Source: Isoetes taiwanensis
Lineage: Eukaryota > Streptophyta > Lycopodiopsida > Isoetales > Isoetaceae
NCBI GenBank assembly: GCA_021234155.1
Contig: JAJEKV010000181.1
Location: 434,001 to 498,000, forward strand
Direction: 5' to 3'
DNA: 64,000 nucleotides
The first letter of the stretch is position 1. The number at the start of each line of letters is the position of its first letter. A model generated the notes under the pieces. That model did not search any database. It saw nothing but the letters and a program-made list of their open reading frames with translations, and had not been told where the DNA came from. Below, piece after piece: positions 24,871-44,407 of this stretch. A program made the translations under genes and the position numbers.

Positions 24871-25639
24871 TGATGCATGTCTTTAAGTTGCTTGTCAGTT
24901 TTTAAGAAAATTGCTTCTTCGCGTGCGCCCTTTAGGTCCTCTAATGGACATTTGAATGGCTTGTTTTAAGAAGCATGGCACCATTTGCACGCAGATTGCG
25001 TATATCTGTGCCGGTTTTTATTACCATTGTTAATTAGTTATATCCAATTTGCTATATAATTTGCGTGCAGCTATGGCAGGATGGTTTGCTAAGCCAACAT
25101 AAGGCAAATGGTACCATGGCGCCATTAGCTTCAACAGATAGTAGATTTTAAGTTGGCTTAATTAGCAACACGGGTGTTATGCTCTAAGCATCTGTCTTGG
25201 CCAGCATACGGCACCATTTGCATACTAGCAAGCTTGCAATCGATACATTACGTTCTTGTTATGATGTATGTCTTTAAGTTGCTTGTCCGGTTTTAGCTTC
25301 CTCAGTGCGCCCTTTAGGTTCTCTAATGAACATTTTAGTGGCTTGTCTTAAAAAGCAAATGGCGCCATGGCAGATGCTCAGAGCACAACCTCCAGGCTAC
25401 TATGTTGACTTAGCAACATGGGTGTTGTGCTTCGAGCAACTGTCTTGGTCCAGCTAGGCAGGCGTCATTTGCTTGCCTAGCTTGCCTATAATGTGTGCGC
25501 TACTTTTTTGGTCCTGATGCATGTACCTAAGTTGCTTGTGAAGCACATAGCACCATTTCCTTTGTCTTTTGTGCCGTTTAGGTTAGTGAGCATCTAATTT
25601 GCTTGTTATAAGATGTAAATGGCACTATGGTCCCATTTG

Positions 25640-25640
<1 letters not shown>
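24871..25640 (+). repeat. Degenerate tandem repeats with GGCRCC palindromes
   Basis: Three related units start at about 24871, 25262 and 25515 with TGATGYATGT..TAAGTTGCTTGT. In the first two this is followed by TGCGCCCTTTAGGT.CTCTAATG; the third has a diverged form. The units are interspersed with ATGGCRCCATTTGC-like short palindromic phrases (about 24977, 25109, 25209, 25357, 25616). No coding is evident. Confidence 0.6.
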
Positions 25641-29252
<3,612 letters not shown>

Positions 29253-29279
29253 AGAGAGAGAGAGAGAGAGAGAGAGAGA
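29253..29279. repeat. Short (AG)n tract, tail of LINE B
   Basis: 27 nt of alternating AG. On the minus strand it forms the CT tail of LINE B and abuts the truncated 5' end of LINE A. Confidence 0.9.
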
Positions 29280-33268
<3,989 letters not shown>

Positions 33269-33439
33269 TATATGTGAAGCATCATGGAAGGTGGTGCCTT
33301 TGGGAGGTCCGAATACCATCTATTATCTGTGAAAATTGCCCTGAGTAGCTTTTTCCATGAAGAAGCCATTTTCCTTGTGCCTACTCCTTAACTTAGCAGA
33401 TTCTTGCTTTCTTTTTTTTTTTTTGTTGAAAGTTTTCTG

Positions 33440-35032
33440 TTACAATATATGATATGGAACCGGCCACATGCCTCTTGTGTACTCCGATGTCCCTACTCTT
33501 AATCACTTCTTCAATGGAGTGCAAATGGAGTTAAAACTATCTAGCAAGCAACAACAGTACGTCTCCTACATTCCAATATTTTTGACATTTTGCCATTTTC
33601 TTTTCCTAATCCTCTGTCCTTTATTTTTAAATAGAGAACCAAGGTCTGGCTATGGCGTCCATCTTTGATCAAGAAACAATATTAAGGTCAAGTATGCATT
33701 GCTTGAATAAAGAACTCAATAAACTGTTAGAATAAAGAACTTAATTCTGATCAATACTTGCACAGAAGATATATTGAGAGTTTGAGCCACAAAAAAGATA
33801 GGACTGGTTGTTGCATGCAAGCGGGGCTTTCTGGAAACTTTAGATGGCTCGGGCAACACTTCTGTTGCTCGATATGCCATAGCCAGCCATTATGCTCTGC
33901 CTAAATGAGGCCATTATATGATTCCTTGGAGCATCTTCTTCCTCTCACGGATGATATAACCTGATTGAAAATTGAAGTTGCATGCATTTGGTGTGCTACT
34001 GCTGCTGAGCAAGATGCTCCATAAACTAAATGCTCAGCTTTGCATGCTTGCTTTTTGTTTTTATTTTTTCAAATTTATAGTTAGCATTTGATTTACCATG
34101 CTTCTGATCCTGTTACCTTTACATTGGATTTGGAACGAATTGTAAACAGGTCTTGGAGACTTGCATAGTTAGTTTATTCCATTATCTCATTGATTTTGCC
34201 ACTTTAACCCTAGATTTTGATGTTTTAGTTGGCTACTTGCATTGGGATACTTGAGCGAATGTCATCAACTATATGGGTTGTTAGAATGTGCAGATAGCAT
34301 AGCTGAAGCAAGGGACCTTACTATTGCAAAACAAAAATCACTTAAGAATAGCTTCAAGCAAATAGGTCGCCCTCAACTAGTCATGTTCCTCTTCGTCCCT
34401 CATTTCTGCAATTGACAGAGATAAACACAACTTTGTTCTATGCTCCTGTTCTGTTTCAAAGTCTAGGATTTGGTGACAATGCCCGACAATATTCTCTGCA
34501 GTCATCACATGAGCTACTATTACACTGGCTGCTCTAATTTTAATTGCCACAATTGATAGAATATAGAAGAAGAATTCAAGTTTTTCAAGATGGTATTCAG
34601 AATATTCAAAAGATCATTTGTCAGATATGAAATTTTAGAGTTTGTGGTTGGTTAAAATTGTTTAAAGCAACCGACAATAATATTTTCCTACTTGGATTGC
34701 ATTAACAAGTAAACATTAGCATCATTGTGGCACTAAAATTTGGTGGACCTCTAGGATAGTTAGTTCTTAGTGAAATATTTTCACTAGAGATACGATCCCA
34801 GGTCACTATTTCAGTAAACTTGCTCTACGCAATAAAACATGGCATCTTCATATTTTTTGCTAGTCTATTGGTCATCATGTCTCTTATCTACTTTTTCTTG
34901 TCTGAGACAAAGAATGTGCCTATTGAGAAGATGATTTCTGTATGGAGGAAGCACTTGGTTGTAAGAGGTGATGATATTGGGGAGGAACTAGTCAAGCTAA
35001 ATCCAGATCCTGAAAAAGTTGTATTTGAATAG
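33440..35032 (+). pseudogene. STP-type hexose/H+ symporter relic
   Basis: STP proteins are 12-helix major-facilitator sugar importers. Family pieces are found in order. A degenerate GYD..TSM-like piece with LNHFFNGVQMELKLSSKQQQ lies at 33448-33553. SIAEARDLTIAKQK and GRPQLVMFLFVPHF lie at 34290-34420. INTTLFYAPVLFQSLGFGDN lies at 34421-34480. SAVIT then TITLAALILIATIDRI lies at 34496-34560. A last-exon block HGIFIFFASLLVIMSLIYFF then LSETKNVPIEKM lies at 34820-35032. Damage seen: at least two frameshifts in the central exon and a TGA in SAVIT.ATI, where the family has Gly. Most of helices 2-6 and 8-11 are missing or unrecognisable. It lies just right of a CT tract linked to the LINEs. Confidence 0.75.
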
Positions 35033-35158
35033 CAATCCTTTGAAAGGCCAATGTGAAGCAATCCCTTTAACTTATTTGTTGATATCCCAGCTAATGATTG
35101 CTTTAAGTTACCCTTTAAATGTGAAGGAAATAATCTCCTCCCCAACATTGTTTGATAG

Positions 35159-35315
35159 CGCACCACTGTGGTGGCTCACACCACATGCACAACACATGTA
35201 TCACTTTGGCGGATCACACGACACCAATACACCATTGTGGTAGCTCACACCACATGCACCACTATGGTAAACCACAGCACATGCAATGCATACACCACAT
35301 GCACCACTATAGTGG
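35159..35315. repeat. CACCACATGCACCACT minisatellite
   Basis: Imperfect repeats of CACACCACATGCAC.AC, each followed by a short TATGGT/TGTGGT-like phrase, at about 35173, 35247 and 35290, with diverged units between. Non-coding. Confidence 0.6.
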
Positions 35316-36284
35316 GAGGACAATATATATGGTAAAAAGAATCTGGTTTTTGCATATGATTTCAAGTTGTAAATTGGTGACACACTGATCAATGTCTCCT
35401 ACTTTAACTTGCCAGTTTTCTGATGCGGATTTTGTTGCTGAATCTATTCACACAGCCCCACCCCCTTTGTAGCGGATTTTGTTGCCGGATTTATACACGT
35501 TTGAATGTAAATCCTCATACATATGGTTGTCACGTCAAAGTCCAAAACGGGGACTTTGACACGTGAAGCTAGTTATTTTTCTAATGTGAACTTCTATTTT
35601 TTTTTTTTTTCAACATTGATTTTCTATTCCTTTATTGTTAGTGGTCCTAGTAGCCATCTAGATTCCTTGGGCATATCCAGATTCCTTGGGCATATTGACA
35701 TTGTTGTGAAGAAAATAAGAGTAAGAGATGAATCGGATCAACATTCATTGCAAAGTAGTGATTTAAAGAGCACGTGATAAATATGCAAAAGCTATAGTCT
35801 ATTGAATTTTTGCATCATGGGTTCAAATGATATTATCTTTTAATGAAATTTGCATATGCTTTAGAAAATATCAAGAATTTAGGAATTCTTATACATTTCA
35901 TGAATGTATCCTATCAAGAATAATGCAACAAGATAAGCTAGAGACATTGTTAAATGATAAAATGCACAGCTTACACATTCATAATCAAGGAGGTTACGAA
36001 AAAATGATAAAATTCCTATGCTTTTACTTTTATTGTGGCATGGTGGAAGAATGGCATAAATTTGTGGGGTCAGATGTTAATAGTTCATGAATATATCCTA
36101 TCAAGCTAACTATATACCTCTAGTTCCTATTGAGAAGATTGAAAGGGTAGTCAAGACTAGCTATAACTAACTCTGTTTAATTTAGCAAGATTTTAACATT
36201 ATTTGCTTTCAAATGGTTGTCGCTTGTGGTCGCTTGTGGTTGTCGCTTTGATAATCAATATTTTTGTAAATTGATAATTTAATT

Positions 36285-36690
36285 AAGCTTGTTTAGAATT
36301 GTTGGTTGTCTCTTTTCCATGAGTTGGATGGAAATCTGTGAATCTAATAAATGAGAAGGCTTTTGTTGTATCAGTTCTGATTTGCTAAGAACAACATTAA
36401 GCTTGTTTAAACTGTTGGTTGTATAAACCTCGTGAGTTTTATGGGCATGTGTAAATTTAATAAAGGAGCTGATTGGTCTTTAATATCAAAGTTGGGTTGT
36501 TTCAGTTTTTGTCCATTTTGTGTACATGATACTATCTTCTTATTGTGTGTATAAGCCCCATCAGTTTTATAGACATGTGTAAAATTAATAAACTAGCTCA
36601 CCGGTTCCTAATATTGTATTTTTTACAAAGTTGGGTTATAAAACGTCTTCAGTTTTTGTCATTGTTTGTACATGATAATATTCAGAAACA
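36285..36690. repeat. Tandem repeat, about 129 bp, 2-3 units
   Basis: The phrase TTTATRGRCATGTGTAAA.TTAATAAA recurs at about 36437 and 36566. Each time it is followed by CTAATATYAAAGTTGGGTT-like sequence, TTCAGTTTTTGTC and TGTACATGATA. A more degenerate unit (GGTTGT....CCATGAGTTGGATGG) precedes at about 36290. Non-coding and AT-rich. Confidence 0.65.
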
Positions 36691-36699
36691 AATATATAT

Positions 36700-39600
36700 C
36701 TGTGTAGTTGCAACATGTTTCATGTTTTAGGTATGTGTTGAAGGGAATTATAAAAAATCTGAGACTGCATGCCTAAATATTTTATTGAGGCACATACAAA
36801 AGAGAGATACAACTTTGAGTTGCGCTAAGGCTGGTGTAATTGTGCAATATATTTGGGTTTGCTGTCGTGTTTATTCGAATGAGATTAATCTGAATCATGT
36901 TTTTTCGGTTTCCCACCTATCTATATCTTAGATATAATAAAAAATTGTAACATTTTGTTTTGGTGTGTGATGGGAGATGTTGTTTTTTGGGCTTGAAAAA
37001 GAAATAAAAATTCAAAGAACATTGACAAATTCATGAATAACATATAGAACCATCAAATATAGCACAAATCCTATAACACACCAAAACAAAAAGTTTAATT
37101 TTTTTTTTCCCCTCGATACAAAATGCGGCCACGATAGCATTATCTCTTCAATATTTTCATAAAACCTTACTGCATTATAATGATACAGTACAAAAAGATA
37201 TGACCAGAATGATCAGCTGAACGGTTATGATTTGCTCTTGTGCAAATCATGTTTTAATCAGGTGTGAAACCCTACCAAATCTGCCAGAAAATTTGTTGTT
37301 TTGTTCCAGAAAACTTAACCAAATATAAGCATATCATACATCATTAAAAATATCTCAGAGTGAGCTTTCCAACTCAATAAAAAACACACAAAATGGAGTC
37401 GGAATTCAAAAGTTATGATAAAAAGCATATTACCATCAAAAAGTAGTTATCTATCTTGATAGGGTCAAATCATATGCCAATAGAAAGCTCTCTACATAAG
37501 CTTTCCAATGCCCAAGATCATCTGAGTCTGGCTGATGTAGCTCAAGTTATGAGCGTGGAAACAATTTTGACATTCTCTCTCTAGCGCTCTCTCTTCTTTA
37601 TCTATTTTTAGCGATTTAGATATTACATATAATGATTTGGTAAAAAAAGAACCTCTCATAAAAATCTTATTTTTGATTAAAACCGTTTTTTCCCAACCAA
37701 AAATTTGTGAAAAGCATTTGAAAATTGTTCTTAATCACTATACTTATCCTAATCACCTTTTTAAAACCATTAAAAAACAAAAACCACCATTGATTCCCCA
37801 ACCATTGAAATGCACAAAAAATGTGGGCCGTACACGTGGCAACATATGCCCAGCCCAGTGCAGCATGCCCTGTTCCAAATCCGGCAAAGGAAGAGAAGAG
37901 AAAATGAGCTGCAAACGTAGCTCCGCAAGAATGGACAAGATCGCAAAAGAATATGATGCACAGAAACAGAGAGAAACAGAGAGAAACAAGCAAAGAAGGT
38001 TGTGCAGTTTTGAAAAATATGAGATAAGAAGTACAGAAACACAAGAAAACAAGGAACAGGCTTCACTGCAAAACTGACATCCCAAATTGTACAGATTAGT
38101 GCCATATCCAGAAACTGCATGACCCATCCTAATCGGATACTCTGGATTTCTAATATTACAGGGCTCCAACAATCAATCCAGTGATTCTGAGTCATGATTT
38201 GGGAAACCGATTCTTCAACCCTGGTTGCCCAAACCACCAGCTAAACCCATATTAACTCCGGATTCTACACCCTCTTTCATGAAATCACAACCGAATCTGT
38301 TCACCCAATCTCATCGCACCCAATCTGATCTGACCATGCCTATTCTGTTGGAGCTTCTATGCACTGCAAACTAATGACAACGACTGGCTCTCCTTGAGCC
38401 GATCCACACCTGCGCCCAACCACGCTGCACCAAGCCGTAGGCCTCCAACAAATTCGGCCAAATTCTGGCAGCATCATGTTCGCAAATCCACCATGCGTGT
38501 TTTCACAAAACTTCCAATTCTGCCCGCTGCAAACTGATCGTTTGATATGAAGCCCAAGGCAAAAAAAAAGCCCTATCGAACGGCCAAATAATTTTAACCC
38601 AAAAAATGCAACAAACTGGCCATAAAAACTCATTGGGAAACCTACTCAATGATTGCTTGAAATTATTATAAAATTCTTTTAAAATTATAATGCGTAATAT
38701 TTCTTTGCCACTTTGTAAAATTCCCTTAAAAATTATATGATGTGTAATATCTTCTCCGCCACTTATGGTGGCGCCACTTATTGCCATCCATAAAATGTCA
38801 TGTATTAGCTTCAAAATGGCATGTTATTAGCTTAATGGATGAAGGCAATGTCAACATATAAGGTCAAACAAGTTTACTAACTAATAAGTATGAGTTAGGC
38901 CTATAATTCTAACGTTCGTGCAAAGACAATTGGCCCCTCAGTTGTATGAGTTCACCTGCACAGCTTCATAAACAAAACTCCTGGGTTAAAAAAACAACAC
39001 CTCGTGTTCACACAAAAAAGACCCGGCACGAACACTTTCGCGCCACTGAAGGGCAACCCCTCATGCGCCACTGAAGGGCAACCCCTCATGCACAGCACCT
39101 TGTTTATTTTGCAACCACCATCACCTAAATGTTTGTATTAGGACAGTAGAAAATAGAGAAGATCTGTAACACAAACAAAAGATACGTTTTTAAATGAGCA
39201 GACTACATAAAGGACTCGCTGCATGAGGAAGAAAAAGCAATAGTGGCAGTCTGAAGATCTAAAGACAATTTATGCAGGTGAAAATAAACTGCAAGCTACA
39301 CCACAAAAGGGTCCAGCTTAGCTTTCTTTGCTCATGGGATGAAAATCTATTATCAACATAACTTGTACCGATTCGTAGATAATCGTCAGCGCACAGGCTA
39401 TGAGTGATTTCTCCAAACACCTACAATTCGGGTTGCAGTAGCTCCAACTGCAATAATTTCTAAACTAGGGTGTCTTCAGCTTGTTGAGAAGCGAAACCCA
39501 GTACCTGCACTTAGAAAAGGAAAAGAAAGAATTGGCAAAATGTTTAAATAAAGAGAATATGGATCTGTCTACTTTCGAAATGCATACATTTGGAGTGTAA

Positions 39601-40399
39601 CTTTATAAGGAATAAACAGAAAGTTAACCTTAACAATGGTATCAGAGAAAAATCAGAATGCTAAAGAGACGATGCTTGTGAGGATTTGAATGAAAAGCAA
39701 GCTACATCCTAGAATGCTTAGTCATTCGAACTTGCAATAAAACAAGTACAAAAAGTAGTAGACTTAACTAAAGCATGGTCTATATCTGTGGCTTCAAAGT
39801 CCCACCTTTAGACAGCCAATGAATCAATCTTCTAATCTCCGATATGTACTGAATCTGGATCACCCCGTTGATGTTCCCCGGTGGTTCCTTTAAATGAAGA
39901 ATAAAATAAGATATAAAGGTAGAACTATCCTAATTTCACTTCTCAAAATGCTGAACTTAATAATATTCCTTTATTTCACATATTTATGCAACTAAAAGAA
40001 TCCTCTTTCGCCTTATATAAGATGGGTATAGATGCCTTATGTCTTCCATGGGCAGCTGCTATGCTAGATAAAGATGGTTAACGCATTTACTGCTTTACCA
40101 TTATCTTTTAAGCACTGGACTTATATACTAATCAAGAATTCACAGAAGCAGAGACTTCAAATACATGCAATGACAATTGTTCCATGCCCATATTTAGTTG
40201 CCTCTTTGCCACTTCTGAGAAGTATTTGACAACTACCATAGTACATAATACTTACCTTAATGTTGCAATCAGAATAACCTTTGGTCCTCCTTCAGTTTTC
40301 AAATGATCAATTGCCTAAGATCACTTTCAATTATTTGCTCGTGTACTCCCCAGCCTTTGCATGACATCTAATAGTACGGATGTAAATTGACAATAACAA
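36700..40399. other. Non-genic stretch with short repeats
   Basis: No gene is supported. Open frames on both strands at 37637-38237 overlap each other and have no family signature. Two degenerate copies of about 55 bp (AAAATTATA.T....GTAATAT.TT) lie at 38680-38765. A perfect 25-bp tandem pair (CGCCACTGAAGGGCAACCCC then TCATG) lies at 39041-39090. The latter continues into a phrase shared with 1999-2030. Confidence 0.45.
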
Positions 40400-41980
40400 T
40401 CAAAATAAAATGTCTTGAAACAAACGAAGTTCACATATCTCCACACTCCCATATATCCTGCAGCAGGCACTAAGCAATGACATATGTCCAGAAAAATTGG
40501 TCCTCATTGTAAATGGTATTAAATTCTGTGCCTCTTCAAAGTGTCCTGCACGACCAAGAAGACCTATCATACAATTGACGTGCAGAATATCTGGCATGAT
40601 AGCATGGACCTCCCTCATGTAGCCTAGATACCAGTACCCTTCATCAAGCAAGCCAACATGGCTGCATGCAGAGAGAACACCAACAAATGTCACTCCATTT
40701 GGTTTCACATCGGTTCTTTCCATGCCTTGGAGATACTGAAATGCCAATGCAGCATGGCCATGCTGAGCATATCCTGCTATCATAGCATTCCATGATATCA
40801 AATTACGATTCAACATTTTTTGAAACATTTTACTGGCATCTTTCATACTTCCACAATTCGAGTACATGTCAAGAAGTGTATTTTCAATGGTAATATCAAG
40901 GCCAAGTCCCCTCTTAAGTGTCTGATGATGAAAGAAATGTCCTTGCTCTATAGCTCCTACTCTACCACATGCTTTCAATATGCCCAGAAATGTGACTTTG
41001 TCTGGCTCAATTCCATCTTCCTGCATTTTCTTGTAACATTCAAGGGCAAGAATACCATTGTCATTCTGTGCATATCCTACTATGATAGTATTCCATGATA
41101 CTATATCAGGTTGCAGCATATTTCTGAAGACTTCAGTGGCCTTTTCTAAATTCCAACATTTAGCATACATGTCAATGAGAGCATTGTCCAAAACACTAGA
41201 ACAGATATCTCGTGTGATTATTTGTTTGTGAATATGTGTGCCTTCGTCTATGGCCCCTATACTGCCACATGCTTTTATAATGCTGGATAATGAAATTTCA
41301 TCTGGATCTATACCTTCCTGTGCCATATGCTTAAAGCATTCAATTGCCTGAAGGCACTCTCCATGCTGGACATAGCCTACAACCATGGCATTCCAACAGA
41401 CCACATCGCGATCTTGCAGTCTATTGAATAAATCTCGTGCTTCCTCCAGGCTACCACATTTGGCGTACATATCAATAAGGGCACTTCCCAATGCATTGTC
41501 ATATTGAAGCCCACTCTTCATAATTCTTTCATGGACAATCCGTCCTTGTTTCATTGCAAATGCTAGTGCACAAGCCTTCAAGATAGCTAGATAGATACAC
41601 TTGTTACTCTTCAGCCCTGATGCTTCTAATTCCTGGTACCTATCAACTGCAGTATCAGCTTGCTCAAGGCTTACATAAGCTGAAATAATTGAACTCCAAC
41701 TGTAGACACTTGGTTGTGAAACCCTTCTGAAAGCTTGCTCTGCTTCATGCAAGCTTCTACAAGACGCAAAAAGCCGAATAAGATGATCACCCAAAACAGG
41801 AATGGAATCTAGTCCACTCAGACGCATAAGACCCTGCAATCTTCTGCACAATTCAACACTCTTTCTTCTACTACACTCTTGTAATAACCAGTATGCATTT
41901 TCTCTATGTAAGGGAATACCTCGTTGCTCAAGCATATCAAGCGCATCATCCAATAGGCCCAGCTTACACAACTGGTCCAC
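40400..41980 (-). CDS. PLS-class pentatricopeptide repeat protein
   Basis: PPR proteins of this class act in plastids or mitochondria in sequence-specific RNA processing, usually C-to-U editing. The 526-residue frame is tiled by P, L and S motifs; the S/L signatures YSWSSIISAY, VCWNAMVVGY, VSWNTIIVGY and ISWNAMIAGY recur about every 100 residues, with ALIDMYAKCGSLEEA-type helices between. The end, MSLLSACCRIYGSVEICELR, resembles the start of an E motif but stops at once, without E+/DYW. No clear transit peptide is visible. A TTTTAAACAG acceptor just upstream of the ATG suggests an earlier exon. It is head-to-head with the PPR gene at 42677. A frameshift near 40420 may have cut the C-terminus. 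Confidence 0.85.
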   Translation of the reverse strand: MDQLCKLGLLDDALDMLEQRGIPLHRENAYWLLQECSRRKSVELCRRLQGLMRLSGLDSIPVLGDHLIRLFASCRSLHEAEQAFRRVSQPSVYSWSSIISAYVSLEQADTAVDRYQELEASGLKSNKCIYLAILKACALAFAMKQGRIVHERIMKSGLQYDNALGSALIDMYAKCGSLEEARDLFNRLQDRDVVCWNAMVVGYVQHGECLQAIECFKHMAQEGIDPDEISLSSIIKACGSIGAIDEGTHIHKQIITRDICSSVLDNALIDMYAKCWNLEKATEVFRNMLQPDIVSWNTIIVGYAQNDNGILALECYKKMQEDGIEPDKVTFLGILKACGRVGAIEQGHFFHHQTLKRGLGLDITIENTLLDMYSNCGSMKDASKMFQKMLNRNLISWNAMIAGYAQHGHAALAFQYLQGMERTDVKPNGVTFVGVLSACSHVGLLDEGYWYLGYMREVHAIMPDILHVNCMIGLLGRAGHFEEAQNLIPFTMRTNFSGHMSLLSACCRIYGSVEICELRLFQDILF

Positions 41981-42676
41981 CTGTTTAAAATTCCTGTTAC
42001 GTTAACACAGTCAGTACCAAAACAAGTCTGTAAGGTGGCAAAATTAAGAACATACTTGTGTTTGATGGAGGAAAGGTCCGATCCTGCATAAAAAATTGGA
42101 GGATATTTGTGTCCCTCAAGGCTGATAGCCATGCCTGCCATTCTGTAGTTTTGATGATATGGGGGTTGGTTATCAGCCGCACAAGTTAACAAGGAGCCGA
42201 TATTGGCCCAAGATATTGGGGGGACTTGATGAATCAATCTTGGGTTGCTGCATTTTGAGGATCTTGTGTGGATTTATGGGAACTTGAGGCAAGAAAGGTA
42301 TGTGTTTTGCCACAAATCATTGGCCTTCTTTTGCTGCAGTGAAATCATAAACAGTGATAACTGTCTGCGTCCTTATCCTGTTACATTATGCAGTCATCTA
42401 AAAATTCTTCTCGCTTTCCATTTTTATTGTCTAGGCTCCTAGCCAAATGAACGAAATCTTAGGATTTAGGACGGCGGAAGCCATGTTTCAACTATGCAGA
42501 AATTCTGCCCGAAATATTCACCCATTTCTTACCATTTTATCGTCGACCTTCTCAGTCCTTCAAGATGCAACTCTATTCACTCTCTAGTAATACTTCAAAT
42601 ATCTCTGTGTAGAACATGGCCACCATAAAAAATTCTGGCCTTGTTACTTGATATTACTTATTATCATAAACAGGAA

Positions 42677-44377
42677 ATGCCTTGTTGCTCGGTTTTACAG
42701 GCTTCAAATGTGTTTCTTTCTAAACGAATAAAGGATGTCAAGGGTGTAAATGAACCTGATGTAGTGCAAAATCGTTTCACAAGAAGGGACATAAGTTTAG
42801 GAGTATCAGATATTGCTTCTCTCTTAAGAAGTTATAATAATCCAAGTTATCTATCGCAAGGCAAGCTCATTCATGAGCAAATTATTCGCATTGGGCTTCA
42901 GCAGGATCGCTTTCTAGGAAACCTTTTGGTGCAGATGTATAGTAAATGTGGTTCACTAGAGAAGGCAAGGACAGTTTTTGACGGTATGAGCGACCGAAAT
43001 GTGTTTTCCTGGAACATAATGGTTGGTGCTTATGGTTCTTTAGGACAACTAGATGAGGCTTTGAACCTCTTTCTCCAAATGCCTCAAAGAAACAAAGTTT
43101 CATGGTCTTTAATGATGAAAGCATATGCCAAGAAAGGGCTTCTGGAAGAATCTCTTCAGTTTTTCCAGCAGATGCCTGATAAGGATGAGGTGGCCTGGAC
43201 CACAGCTATCTCTGTCTATGTTCAAAATGGACAGCTTAATCAGGGAATGGAACTTTTTCAACAGATGGGTCAGAGAGATGAGGTCTCATGGAATATGATG
43301 ATTGCAGCTTGTGCTGAACATGGACTTCTGCATAAGGCCCTGGACCTATTTATAAAAATGCCTCGCCGGAACTTGATTTCATGGAATACCATGATTGTAG
43401 CTTTCTTGCATCATGGTGAGGCAGAGGCTGCTTTCCAGGTTTTTCAGTTAATGCCACAAAGAAACGTTGTTTCTTGGACTACAATGGTTTCAGGATATGC
43501 TAAACAGGGGCGGTTCAAGGAAGCACTGTCATTGTTTTATCAAATGCCTTGCAGGAATGTGGTTTCATGGACAGCTTTGATTGAAGGTTACTGCAAGCAA
43601 GGGCAGCTAAAGGATGCATTATCTTTATTTGAAGACATGCCTGAGCGCGATATGGTATCTTGGAATGCAATCCTTTCAGCTTTTGCTCAGCAGGGACAGC
43701 TTAAAGAAGCCTTACATCATTTTTATCAAATTCCAAAAAGAAATGTGGTTTCATGGAACATTATGATTGGAGCATATACACTCCAGGAACAATTTGATGA
43801 TGCCTTTCATCTTTTCCAACAGATGCAAGATGAAGGAGTGAATTTTGACAAAATAACTATCGTCAACCTTCTGAATGCATGTACACTATCCCAAGGTCAA
43901 TATGTACATTCCCTTATAAAAAGGTCAGAGCTAAAATCAGATGTTGCTCTACAATCAGCCCTTATTCATATGTATTCCAGGTGGGGCTGTCTTGGAAGTG
44001 CGCGGGCAGTGTTTGAGAATTTCGCTCATTTTGATGCGATTTTTTGGACTTCAATGATCACTGCATATTCTCAACACGGACATGTTAAGGATGCATTGCA
44101 AAAGTTTAGAGAAATGCAATTAAATGGCATGGCTGCTGATGATGCCACATTCTCTAGTGTCATTTTTGCATGTAGTCTTTCTGGTTTAAAAGATGATGGA
44201 TGCCACATATTTGTCTCGATGGGATGTGATAATTGCATCTTTCCAAAACTGGAGCATTACAATTGCATCGTCAATCTTTTAGGAAAGGCAGGTGAGTTAG
44301 ATGAGGCATGTGCCCTTCTTAACATGATGGTTTATATTCCAGAAGCAACATCATTACTAGGCTCATGTGCAGTGTAG
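42677..44377 (+). CDS. PLS-class PPR protein with nine consecutive 31-residue motifs
   Basis: The ATG at 42677 (MPCCSVLQASNVF) is chosen over an upstream TTG; an AAACAG just before it could be an acceptor. About 566 residues. After an N-terminal P-L pair (GKLIHEQIIRIG, LVQMYSKCGSLEKA) come nine tandem 31-residue motifs, each with a W-x-x-(M/A/I) core (VFSWNIMVGAY, KVSWSLMMKAY, EVAWTTAISVY and so on to VVSWNIMIGAY). A mixed P-L-S end follows (SALIHMYSRWGC, AIFWTSMITAY). It stops at LLGSCAV, just inside what would be an E motif, so E/DYW is absent. The likely role is organellar RNA binding; without DYW it would need a partner for editing, or is truncated. Confidence 0.85.
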   Translation: MPCCSVLQASNVFLSKRIKDVKGVNEPDVVQNRFTRRDISLGVSDIASLLRSYNNPSYLSQGKLIHEQIIRIGLQQDRFLGNLLVQMYSKCGSLEKARTVFDGMSDRNVFSWNIMVGAYGSLGQLDEALNLFLQMPQRNKVSWSLMMKAYAKKGLLEESLQFFQQMPDKDEVAWTTAISVYVQNGQLNQGMELFQQMGQRDEVSWNMMIAACAEHGLLHKALDLFIKMPRRNLISWNTMIVAFLHHGEAEAAFQVFQLMPQRNVVSWTTMVSGYAKQGRFKEALSLFYQMPCRNVVSWTALIEGYCKQGQLKDALSLFEDMPERDMVSWNAILSAFAQQGQLKEALHHFYQIPKRNVVSWNIMIGAYTLQEQFDDAFHLFQQMQDEGVNFDKITIVNLLNACTLSQGQYVHSLIKRSELKSDVALQSALIHMYSRWGCLGSARAVFENFAHFDAIFWTSMITAYSQHGHVKDALQKFREMQLNGMAADDATFSSVIFACSLSGLKDDGCHIFVSMGCDNCIFPKLEHYNCIVNLLGKAGELDEACALLNMMVYIPEATSLLGSCAV

Positions 44378-44407
44378 AATGGTTATGTTTGGCATGCAGC
44401 TCTAGTC

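Noticed and set aside
37637-38237. Several overlapping 120-155-codon ORFs on both strands
   Set aside because: They overlap in four frames, have low-complexity Phe/Leu/Cys or Lys/Glu composition and no motifs; probably chance.
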